In this document: piece by piece, positions 18,349-27,835 of the stretch
Numbering within the stretch: position 1 is the first letter of the stretch
How the letters are laid out: each line of letters begins with the position of its first letter
Source of the DNA: Erysipelothrix urinaevulpis
GTDB lineage: Bacteria; Bacillota_I; Bacilli_A; Erysipelotrichales; Erysipelotrichaceae
Assembly: GCF_009828835.1 (NCBI RefSeq)
Contig: NZ_WTTB01000007.1
Span: 35,152-99,151, forward strand
Length of the DNA stretch: 64,000 bases
Direction of reading: 5' to 3'
Translations under genes and position numbers: made by a program
The notes under the pieces: model-generated
Seen by the model: only the letters and a program-made list of their open reading frames with translations
Databases searched by the model: none
Told to the model about the DNA's origin: nothing

Positions 18349-18391
18349 ACTGTTATTATAGCTTGCGAGTTCGAAGAATGCTAATAACAGT
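18349..18391 (-). promoter_or_regulatory. Promoter with flanking inverted repeat upstream of the exporter genes
   Basis: TATAAT on the minus strand (18355-18360) lies inside the arm of an inverted repeat ACTGTTATT(A)TAGC...GCTAATAACAGT (18349-18362 and 18380-18391). A TTAGCA 18 bp upstream may be the -35 box. The layout suggests an operator; it differs from the MerR dyad at 15358. Confidence 0.5.
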
Positions 18392-18434
18392 AGTAATGGT
18401 CAAGCATTTTGGGAACACTAGTATATAAATAGAT

Positions 18435-18619
18435 CTAAGAATTTCTAATTTCATTCATTGCTTTAGGCTCTGTTTGGCATTCTTTGCGGTAATCACGAAT
18501 CCAGTTATTAATTGATTCGGTAGACACACCATATTTGCTTGAAAGACTCGCAATTGAACGACCATCTTGGATATTGCTGTAACAATTTTTTTCTTAATTT
18601 CTGTGCTGTAATGTATCAT
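18435..18619 (-). pseudogene. Remnant of an IS3-family transposase orfA
   Basis: From ATG at 18619 the frame begins MIHYSTEIKKKIVT; after a frameshift it continues QDGRSIASLSSKYGVSTES and INNWIRDYRKECQT, the typical helix-turn-helix of IS3-family OrfA, and stops at 18435. The leucine-zipper part and orfB are missing, so it cannot be functional. The IS end probably lies near 18650-18690 and marks the left edge of the island behind lysS. Confidence 0.75.
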
Positions 18620-18689
18620 GGGTTCTCTCCTGTTTCTTCAATTTGCTGGATTATATACAGGTGTTGCAAATTCACTATACCATTACAAA

Positions 18690-18992
18690 CTGATTTAGGT
18701 TTAAATCAACTAGAATCAGAGTATGGTGTTAAAACTGAAATTCTTTCTGATGATCATATTAACTTTTATAAAGGACAAATTTTGTTATTGTGGGAAGAAG
18801 TTGAAGACCAAAATAGATTTAGTGAAGTTATTACAAAGCAAATTGAAATGCGAGATACTAAAGCAGAAGAAAATAAAAAAACGTATTAGAGAACTAGAAG
18901 AAAAAATACAACAAAATGAAATAGAAAAGCTAGAATTAAAACATGAATTAGAATTAGAAAACAAGAAATTTATACGCTATATCGTGGTATGA
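18690..18992 (+). pseudogene. 5'-truncated, frameshifted coiled-coil protein gene
   Basis: No start codon is visible after the IS remnant. One frame reads LGLNQLESEYGVKTEILSD... to ...MRDTKAEENKK; then a run of seven A (18875-18881) shifts the reading and the next frame continues RIRELEEKIQQNEIEKLELK to a stop at 18992. Removing one A would join them. The second half is a charged coiled coil. No function can be given. It is on the plus strand, opposite to the core genes. Confidence 0.55.
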
Positions 18993-19019
18993 TAATCGTA
19001 TATATAGGAGGTTTAACTT

Positions 19020-19331
19020 ATGAAAAAAATATTAAGTTTAATATTTTCACTAACGATAATACTATCAATAACAAGTTCCGTTTTAGCAGAAGAAACAATC
19101 TTATATGAAGCTAATATAATTCTGGAAAACGGAGATAAAATAATCGAACAAGAGTTTGTTGATCTTTTAGAAGCGTATGAAGGGGAAGTTTACGAAATAT
19201 ATTCAGATGTTATTTTTATAAATGAATCTGTTAATAATGGAATACAAATGGCATCAGAAGTCCTTACACTATCAATGAATAATATAATTAAATTCATGGG
19301 TGGAGAGATTAGGATTTCAATCCTTGGGTGA
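19020..19331 (+). CDS. Small secreted protein of unknown function
   Basis: A 103-residue protein with a clear signal peptide (MKKILSLIFSLTIILSITSS, cleavage probably after VLA near residue 22), followed by an acidic domain (EEQEFVDLLEAYEGEVYEIY-like, mixed alpha/beta). A strong AGGAGG site 9 nt upstream supports the start. I do not recognise the family. It lies 28 bp after the coiled-coil pseudogene and 6 bp before the next gene, so these form a plus-strand set. Lower GC than the core suggests acquired DNA. Confidence 0.65.
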   Translation: MKKILSLIFSLTIILSITSSVLAEETILYEANIILENGDKIIEQEFVDLLEAYEGEVYEIYSDVIFINESVNNGIQMASEVLTLSMNNIIKFMGGEIRISILG

Positions 19332-19337
19332 AATAAA

Positions 19338-19709
19338 ATGACAACACTAAAAAAGTATTTTTCTTTTGGAAATAATGATAAACTAACCGCAAAAGAAGTA
19401 TATAAACACATTACACTTGTTAGTGTGTTAGAAGTTGAGAACTTTCTTAATGATAACAATATTAACAGCGAAAATGTTTATTTCAAATTGATATCTCAAA
19501 TTCAATATTTCGAAAAAAAAACCGAACAAAATAAAGAGGTAATTGCATATTTATATTATATTATTGGATACTATGTAGGGCTATTTTTACATCCCATGTC
19601 TGGAGATGAAGTGGCTATCAATTACTTGAATAAATCAATTTCAATAGATAACAGTAGAAATAATGTAATAAGATGCAAAGAAACTATAGATATGATAAAT
19701 GAAGTTTAA
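19338..19709 (+). CDS. Hypothetical protein, possibly helical-repeat
   Basis: A 123-residue cytoplasmic protein without signal peptide or membrane segment, with a GGGTGA ribosome site before the ATG. The C-terminal part (DEVAINYLNKSISIDNS) resembles one tetratricopeptide-like helix pair, but this is weak. It follows the secreted protein by 6 bp and might be its partner, for example an immunity protein; this is a guess from position. Nothing recognisable lies between its stop and the hairpin at 19799. Confidence 0.6.
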   Translation: MTTLKKYFSFGNNDKLTAKEVYKHITLVSVLEVENFLNDNNINSENVYFKLISQIQYFEKKTEQNKEVIAYLYYIIGYYVGLFLHPMSGDEVAINYLNKSISIDNSRNNVIRCKETIDMINEV

Positions 19710-19794
19710 AAATAATTTGGATGATTATTATGATGAATATTTGAGTACTCCAGCTTTATTGCGTAAATTAAAAATTACCTCAAGTATTAAGTAT

Positions 19795-19830
19795 TTAAAA
19801 ATCCCAACCTAAATAATTTAGATTGGGATT
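19795..19830. terminator. Hairpin downstream of the small-protein pair and left lysS copy
   Basis: AATCCCAA...TTGGGATT stem with a second inner AAAT/ATTT pairing. On the minus strand it is followed by TTTTT, so it can end transcripts from the lysS remnant; the plus-strand T run starts about 11 nt later (after 19840). A separate perfect hairpin CGTGTC-CTT-GACACG lies at 19852-19866. Confidence 0.55.
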
Positions 19831-19898
19831 AGTATAATGCTTTTTTATTTACGTGTCCTTGACACGAGGTACAGTTTAAAATGCTTCTAATTTTATTC

Positions 19899-21042
<1,144 letters not shown>

Positions 21043-21072
21043 TTGAGGTTGGGAATTATATTGCTTTTCGAT

Positions 21073-21951
21073 TTAATTTTTCATAAATGCTAAATCAATG
21101 TATTCCAAGGAATACTTATAATCTTCTACTGTTCTAATGATTATCTCAACATCACCAGTTCCAAAATGGCCTATCCCCCTCATATCTCTCATGTTTTCTT
21201 TTATTTCAACATCATCTGGATTAAGCTTTAAATATATTTGAATCTTATCATTCGTCAAATCTAAAGTCACAAAATTATTTACTTTTTTATAAGCAATATA
21301 TTGTTTCATTACTACTTCATTAACATCTTCACTTATAGATATAATATAGTTTCTTAATTCTACAAGAATTGGTTTTAGTTTTTCATTTAATGATTGCATT
21401 CTATCCTCGATAGTTCTCTGTTTCGATACTTTCGAGACAATATTTTGTATCGGCTTTACTTTCAGATCTAAATTCAGAAAATCAAATAAAAGTATTCCAT
21501 TGTACTTTTTGTATTCTATTAGCCTAATATTTCTTTGCATTTGTTTGACAGCATTAACATCATATCTCGTAAATCCATTAGCAATACAATAAACAACAGG
21601 ATTATTCCACTCAATTTGATTTGATCTCCCTTTTCCGTATTTATCTCTTACTAATAATTCAAAGTCAGCCTTATGATCAAGCAGCCATTCCAAATAAAAT
21701 AATCCTTGATTTATTACATTCTCATTCATATTTCTTTTATATTCAAATATCACTGGCGAGTTATTTTCATCTATACCTAAACTATCTATTCTTCCTCCAT
21801 TAAAAGAATATTCACTTGTAAGGTAATCAACTTGGAAGATTACATCCATATTTTCTTCTATTTTTCTTTGAAGTTCTACTTCTAAATCAAATGTATTGCT
21901 TTCTAATTCTTTTACATTACCTGTGATTGAGAACAACTTTATTTCTGACAT
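21073..21951 (-). CDS. DUF5655/DUF91-type putative PD-(D/E)xK nuclease-like protein
   Basis: The 292-residue protein resembles the family starting 'IKLF...VKELESNTFDLEVELQ', with a nuclease-like core: GGRIDSLGIDENNSPVIFEYKR, where the D and the E-x-K fit a PD-(D/E)xK active site, and LDHKADFELLV after it. The C-terminal third fits the DUF5655 domain (RDMRGIGHFGTGDVEI). An AGGAGGG site supports the ATG at 21951. Such proteins occur in variable islands and are suspected in defence, but no biochemical role is established here. It is the only gene of its segment, between the lysS remnant and core M1. Confidence 0.75.
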   Translation of the reverse strand: MSEIKLFSITGNVKELESNTFDLEVELQRKIEENMDVIFQVDYLTSEYSFNGGRIDSLGIDENNSPVIFEYKRNMNENVINQGLFYLEWLLDHKADFELLVRDKYGKGRSNQIEWNNPVVYCIANGFTRYDVNAVKQMQRNIRLIEYKKYNGILLFDFLNLDLKVKPIQNIVSKVSKQRTIEDRMQSLNEKLKPILVELRNYIISISEDVNEVVMKQYIAYKKVNNFVTLDLTNDKIQIYLKLNPDDVEIKENMRDMRGIGHFGTGDVEIIIRTVEDYKYSLEYIDLAFMKN

Positions 21952-22295
21952 AATACGACCCTCCTGATTTTATTATATCAAATAAAAGACTTTTCATAAT
22001 TACTTAAATACATAAATAAATTTTTATGAAATTCTTCGATTTATATTTATTTTTCATATATGCTGATTTTTTTACCGAAATTGCTTTTGTAATTATTTTT
22101 AGTACTTCTACGACTAATTGTACTTCCTCTCATTGTCAGTTGCGGTTCCTGCTTCATTATGTAAGTTTCAGTATTCTTAAAAAATGTCTAAAATCTGTAA
22201 ATAAATTGGACTGATCATACTTCTTTTATAATTTATATTCGTTCATTGTTTTTTTAATCAATTTTTTTTATTTATCATTAATTTTAATTACTAAA

Positions 22296-22321
22296 TTAAA
22301 AAGAAGGCTTAAATGCCTTCT
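22296..22321 (-). terminator. Terminator-like hairpin next to lysS-end copy M1
   Basis: AGAAGGC...GCCTTCT stem (22302-22321) followed on the minus strand by TTTTTAATTT. It sits 10 bp past the stop of the lysS-like tail, as the real lysS terminator does. Confidence 0.75.
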
Positions 22322-22331
22322 GAATTTATTA

Positions 22332-22353
22332 TTATCGATGTCTCATATGAGGG
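22332..22353. other. lysS 3'-end core, copy M1 (candidate attachment site)
   Basis: TTATCGATGTCTCATATGAG plus GG. On the minus strand it encodes VPHMRHR-stop with different codons from lysS (FPHMRHR-stop), so it is related to, but not a recent copy of, the resident gene end. Confidence 0.7.
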
Positions 22354-22493
22354 ACGATAAAGACCTATTTACACGTAAGTCGCTAAAACTCGTTAAAGGT
22401 CGTTAATAGTGGATATACTTATATCGTCATAAATATGCAAGTCATTAAAAGTCGTTACAAGGCGCCTCTTGTTGGGCGTAAGATAAGGCGTAA
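22354..22493. repeat. Arm region with 10-bp AAGTCGTTAA repeats, copy M1
   Basis: Three adjacent decamers AAGTCGCTAA, AACTCGTTAA, AGGTCGTTAA (22377-22406), two more AAGTCATTAA, AAGTCGTTAC (22439-22458), then two GGCGTAA boxes (22474-22493). The same layout, with fewer repeats, occurs at 24398. The remainder of 21952-22331 is AT-rich with no gene I can support. Confidence 0.8.
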
Positions 22494-22660
22494 TTTGATC
22501 GTTGTTTATTTTATGGCAATTTGTCTGATCTGTTTTAAAAGGTAGACTGTTAAATGTTTTCTTTATTGTAGCCAAGAAAGAGTTATACTTCATAACTGCG
22601 GCATTAGGTTTCCGACAGTATACGGTAGTATCCCGTTGCTATCCGGCATTGTCTCCCCCG

Positions 22661-22820
22661 GTGTCCGGTAGTGTCCGGCGGTGTCCGGTGGTGTCCGGTA
22701 TTGTCCGGTGGTATCCGGTGGTGTCCGGCGGTGTCCGGCGGTGTCCGGTGGTGTCCGGTATTGTCCGGCGGTGTCCGGTGGTGTCCGGTATTGTCCGGTG
22801 GTATCCGGTGGTGTCCGATG
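22661..22820. repeat. GC-rich tandem repeat, sixteen 10-bp units
   Basis: Sixteen uninterrupted decamers of the form GTGTCCGGTG (variants end TA, CG or TG; some start TT or GTA). Degenerate units extend left to about 22608. Larger 30- and 60-bp periods are visible. The GC content is far above the surroundings. It lies between the Schlafen-like gene's stop and arm M1. Confidence 0.95.
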
Positions 22821-22876
22821 ATTTCTAAAGTACTAATAACCTTGCTTATCTCAAATAAATAATTAATAAACTTAAT

Positions 22877-24265
22877 TTATATTTTTTTTACATTATATAC
22901 CGGATTGTTTTTAGCACCAGTTTTTACAATAATATTACTATCAATAAGTTTCCTTACTCTTGTGTTTATTGCACTTCTTTTTATAGTTAATTGTGGTTCA
23001 AGTTCTCTTATTGAAATCGAAGGATTTTCAGAGATGATTTCTAGAATTCTATGATCAATCTCATCTAATTCTATAACCTCTCTAGCTTCTTCACTATCCT
23101 TCAATGGTATATAAATATTGAATATGTCTCCTTCGATAAACTTTGGCTCTATTCCTACATACATTTTATTATACTTATAAATATTCCTTATTCCTGAGCC
23201 AAGCTCATCAACCCATCCTATTTCTTTAAAGAACTTAGCAATCGTAGGGTTCTTTGGAAAAGGAGCAAATGAACTAGGGTCAATCTCACCAAATCCATTT
23301 GGTTTATTTGCATTTTCAAAATAAACTTGATTTTTTTCAATTATCATTTTTGCAGGGTAAGGGTTCGAAAAATCTCTGTGTATTAAAACATTTGAAACAG
23401 CCTCTCTATAAATTTTATCTCTAAGACTAATTCGAACATCACCTTCTAAATAAAAACTATCATTAATATGTTTCTTTACGAAATTCATTAGTCTTTCATA
23501 GCTGCTAAGTAAATTAGTTCTTATATCATCTCTATCATCATATCTGTCAGTATTATCACGTCTTAATAGTGCATCTATCCTGTAATGAGGTAAAACTGAT
23601 TGTATTGTGTTTTCTGTTCCAAAAATAAGTATACCAGCTAAAGTAATACCTTCTTCACCAGAACTAGGATTTTTTAAATACAAGCCTGCACTTTTCAATA
23701 ACTCCAAATCAGTCATTGTAATCCATGGATGGTCTTTCCTTTGCAGCTTGACATATTTTCTTACTTTATTAAACCAAGCAGTTTCTAAGTCCTCTACACT
23801 AATAGCCTTATAAATTGTGTTTTCAATGTAATTACTTTGTTTATTAGCATATAAATTAGATAATAGAGTAGTGTTATCGGTAATGTCTAAATCTCCATCT
23901 TCATTTCTTATATAGACTCTATTACTGCATCTATGTACTTGAGAGCTCTTAGGAACAAATATATAAAAAATTGTTTCGCCTTCTAATTCATATTCTTCAA
24001 TGTTTAAATAAACGGGTGGATTTATTTTTTTCGGATTATGGACCGTGGTAACAAATGTTTCTTTAATTTCTTTAATGCTCTCACCATTTACACCTAATAT
24101 CTTTCCATCGTCTCTTACACCTAAAAAAACATGGCCACCATTTGTGTTCAAGAAAGCACAAATTGATTCATAGACATCCTTACTTAGTTTCTTTTCATTC
24201 TTTTTAAACTCAATATTAATACCTTCACCTAAGTTTATTAGTGCCACCATTTTATCTATATTCAT
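22877..24265 (-). CDS. Schlafen/AlbA_2-type ATP-binding protein with C-terminal winged helix
   Basis: The 462-residue protein opens with an AlbA_2/Schlafen domain (EFKKNEKKLSKDVYESICAF, TNGGHVFLGVRDDGKILGV), continues with the ATP-binding C-terminal region of this family (IYREAVSNVLIHRDFSNPYP, KEIGWVDELGSGIRNIYKY, a GHKL-like motif), and ends in a winged helix (ISIRELEPQLTIKRSAINTR). Prokaryotic relatives are regulators or suspected phage-defence factors; this one has not been characterised as far as I know. It is the only gene between cores M1 and M2. Start at 24265 with AAGGGTGG upstream. Confidence 0.85.
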   Translation of the reverse strand: MNIDKMVALINLGEGINIEFKKNEKKLSKDVYESICAFLNTNGGHVFLGVRDDGKILGVNGESIKEIKETFVTTVHNPKKINPPVYLNIEEYELEGETIFYIFVPKSSQVHRCSNRVYIRNEDGDLDITDNTTLLSNLYANKQSNYIENTIYKAISVEDLETAWFNKVRKYVKLQRKDHPWITMTDLELLKSAGLYLKNPSSGEEGITLAGILIFGTENTIQSVLPHYRIDALLRRDNTDRYDDRDDIRTNLLSSYERLMNFVKKHINDSFYLEGDVRISLRDKIYREAVSNVLIHRDFSNPYPAKMIIEKNQVYFENANKPNGFGEIDPSSFAPFPKNPTIAKFFKEIGWVDELGSGIRNIYKYNKMYVGIEPKFIEGDIFNIYIPLKDSEEAREVIELDEIDHRILEIISENPSISIRELEPQLTIKRSAINTRVRKLIDSNIIVKTGAKNNPVYNVKKI

Positions 24266-24340
24266 ATAACCACCCTTTTCGTTAACTTTATTATATCAAA
24301 TAATTTTAAATTTAAAATTATACTATTTTTTAAATTGTAT

Positions 24341-24367
24341 AAAAAGAAAGAAGCCACTTCGCCTTCT
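24341..24367 (-). terminator. Terminator-like hairpin next to lysS-end copy M2
   Basis: AAGAAG...CTTCTT stem followed on the minus strand by TTCTTTTTAT, about 10 bp from the lysS-like stop codon at 24377. Confidence 0.65.
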
Positions 24368-24376
24368 TAGTTTATT

Positions 24377-24397
24377 TTATCTCTGACGAATATGTGG
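24377..24397. other. lysS 3'-end core, copy M2 (candidate attachment site)
   Basis: TTATCTCTGACGAATATGTG plus G; the minus strand encodes RPHIRQR-stop, close to lysS FPHMRHR-stop. Confidence 0.65.
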
Positions 24398-24516
24398 ACG
24401 ATAAAGACTTATTTACACGTAAGTCGTTAATAGTAGATTTACTTCTATTCCATAAATATGAAAGTCGTTACATCTCCTCTAGTTGGGCGTAAATTAGGCT
24501 TAAGATAGGCGTATTC
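24398..24516. repeat. Arm region with 10-bp AAGTCGTTAA repeats, copy M2
   Basis: Clearly homologous to 22354-22493: shared GACGATAAAGAC, TATTTACACGTAAGTCG, CATAAATATG and GTTGGGCGTAA blocks. It has one decamer in the first cluster (24421-24430) and one in the second (24462-24471), against three and two at M1. The rest of 24266-24664 holds no gene. Confidence 0.8.
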
Positions 24517-24664
24517 GATTTTTTATAATTGATTTTTTTAATCACTTATTTTAGACTATAACAGAAGAATGTAAAATGAATTGCCAGCGAGGTGCACTTT
24601 AAAAAGATAAATCTTTCTCCATTAGGGGATAGCACTATCTATATCATATAATTAGGAGCAGAAA

Positions 24665-25239
24665 ATGAAGAACAAATTTCTAAACATTATTAATTATGCA
24701 TTATTATACAGATCAGTCCTTATTTATTTTTTTACAAGAGATACTATGTTGTCGCTGTAATTGTATCTATATCAGTTATTTCTATTTTAATAAGCGGAAA
24801 TCGGATAAAAAGTTTTCAATATGAGAAACTGAAGGTTGAATTAGTTAAAATAGCAAAAGAAGTCTCCATAAAACAATTTGAGATTGCTATGGAAAATTTG
24901 TTAATTAGAGAATATAATACCTTAAGTATTTCAGGATTAGCAGTATCTCCTGAGGATTTTATTGAGAAAAATTTACCATATCTTGATGAATTGAGAAATG
25001 AGATTAACTTAGATGACGAAACACGAATTGTTGATGCAAGAAATAATTTATTTGAAATAAGAATGAAATCTAATATCTCAACCTTAATAAGCAGGCTGCA
25101 ATACAATGTGAATGATAAAGAAAAATATACTGACATACGAAATAATCTTAAACCTTTTGCTTATAACCATAGTGCTATTGTTCCCCCTAATAAAATTCAT
25201 GAAATTCTAGGTGAAGCCCTTGAACTTCATGAAATTTAA
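24665..25239 (+). pseudogene. Membrane-anchored hypothetical protein, interrupted by a frameshift at T7
   Basis: ATG at 24665 has AGGAG 7 nt upstream and starts MKNKFLNIINYALLYRSVLI; at a run of seven T (24727-24733) the frame shifts, and the other frame continues YKRYYVVAVIVSISVISILI (a membrane helix) and then about 150 cytoplasmic residues (EKLKVELVKIAKEV..., DELRNEINLDDETRIVDARN) to 25239. As given, the gene is broken or uses a slippage site. No family recognised. Plus strand, opposite to lysS; sole gene between cores M2 and R. Confidence 0.6.
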
Positions 25240-25321
25240 AAAATTTTTAATATTTATACTCATAACTATAATCAACTAGAATTTTAAGTTATAAATTCAA
25301 AATACTTGAATTATTATTTCA

Positions 25322-25346
25322 TAATAAAAGAGGCTCTATAGCCTCT
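25322..25346 (-). terminator. Terminator of lysS
   Basis: AGAGGCT-CTAT-AGCCTCT stem (25329-25346) followed on the minus strand by CTTTTATTAT, 10 bp past the lysS stop codon. It belongs to the sequence left of the core, hence probably to the last inserted segment. Confidence 0.8.
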
Positions 25347-25355
25347 GTTTTAATG

Positions 25356-26861
<1,506 letters not shown>

Positions 26862-26921
26862 TTACTATTCTTTACCTATAATATCAAATATACAAACTTT
26901 TTTCATCTATATATTACTAGT

Positions 26922-27782
26922 TTATGCAATCAATTCCCCAAGTTCTTCTTCAGAGAATGGATATTGAGAATGGCAATAGTGACATTCTAATGTAGCACCA
27001 TGGTCTTCCTTCATCATGACAGCAATATCTTCTTTAGGAAGTGTTGCCAGTGCTGAGAGCATTTGATCTCGATGACATGTACATTGATAATGAACATCAT
27101 GCTCATCAAGTATACGAACATCATCAAATAAGGACATCACAATTTCTTCTGCACTTTGCTCTAACAATAACGATGAAATTGGCGCTAACTTTGATAGAAC
27201 CTCTTCAACTTTTTGAATACTTTCTTCACTTGCGAAAGGAAGTACTTGGAATAATAAAGCTCCTGCTGAGGCAATGCTTAAATCTTCACTCACTAAGACG
27301 CCAACAGATAATGCTGAAGGAACTTGTTCACTTTGAACAAAGTAGTAAACAAAGTCATCGCCAATTTCTCCTGTTTGCAAATCCACCTGCGATACAAATG
27401 AACTCTGTCCATCTGTTTCTTTGATGACTTTAAGTGATCCACTTCCAATAGCACCACCAACATCAAGTTTTCCATTTGCTTCGTTAACCATAAATACTTG
27501 TGGATTTGATACTAAACCACGCACATTACCATTATTATAAGCATCAACAAACATATAGTTAATTGCGCCTGACCCTCTAATTTCAATTTTCAATTTTTCT
27601 TTTTCATCTTTTAACATAGACCCCATGATCGTAGCAACACTCATTGTGCGTCCAAGGGCTGCTGCACTTGTCGGATACAAGTCATGAAGTTTTCTTGTTT
27701 TTTCTATAAGGTCTGTCGTATCGACCATAAACAATCGAATTTCATCATTTAATGCTAAGGCTCTGATTAATTTATCTGCCAT
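26922..27782 (-). CDS. hslO: Redox-regulated chaperone Hsp33
   Basis: Holdase activated by oxidation. The 286 residues have the N-terminal core (VDTTDLIEKTRKLHDLYPTS) and the C-terminal zinc switch with four cysteines, CTC near residue 240 and CHYC near 270. The order ftsH-hslO-lysS is conserved in Firmicutes. A terminator between ftsH and this gene suggests partial uncoupling. Confidence 0.97.
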   Translation of the reverse strand: MADKLIRALALNDEIRLFMVDTTDLIEKTRKLHDLYPTSAAALGRTMSVATIMGSMLKDEKEKLKIEIRGSGAINYMFVDAYNNGNVRGLVSNPQVFMVNEANGKLDVGGAIGSGSLKVIKETDGQSSFVSQVDLQTGEIGDDFVYYFVQSEQVPSALSVGVLVSEDLSIASAGALLFQVLPFASEESIQKVEEVLSKLAPISSLLLEQSAEEIVMSLFDDVRILDEHDVHYQCTCHRDQMLSALATLPKEDIAVMMKEDHGATLECHYCHSQYPFSEEELGELIA

Positions 27783-27794
27783 TTCTTTTCTCCT

Positions 27795-27823
27795 TTTAAA
27801 AAAGGCCCCAGATTAACGGGGCT
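27795..27823 (-). terminator. Terminator after ftsH
   Basis: GGCCCC...GGGGCT stem (27804-27823), followed on the minus strand by TTTTTTAAAAGG, just past the ftsH stop codon and before the hslO start. Confidence 0.75.
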
Positions 27824-27835
27824 CTTGTTACTAAA

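Noticed and set aside
19852..19866. CGTGTC-CTT-GACACG hairpin as a terminator
   Set aside because: No T run follows on either strand; kept only as a note beside core L.
22026..22214. Plus-strand 62-residue hydrophobic ORF
   Set aside because: AT-rich composition, no ribosome binding site, no homology recognised.
22377..22493. CRISPR array at the decamer repeats
   Set aside because: Units are only 10 bp, adjacent or nearly so, with no spacers of constant length and no cas genes.
22671..22862. Plus-strand ORF with a 10-residue repeat (SGGVRWCPVL type)
   Set aside because: It is a by-product of the 10-bp DNA repeat (three units make ten codons); no ribosome site and no domain.
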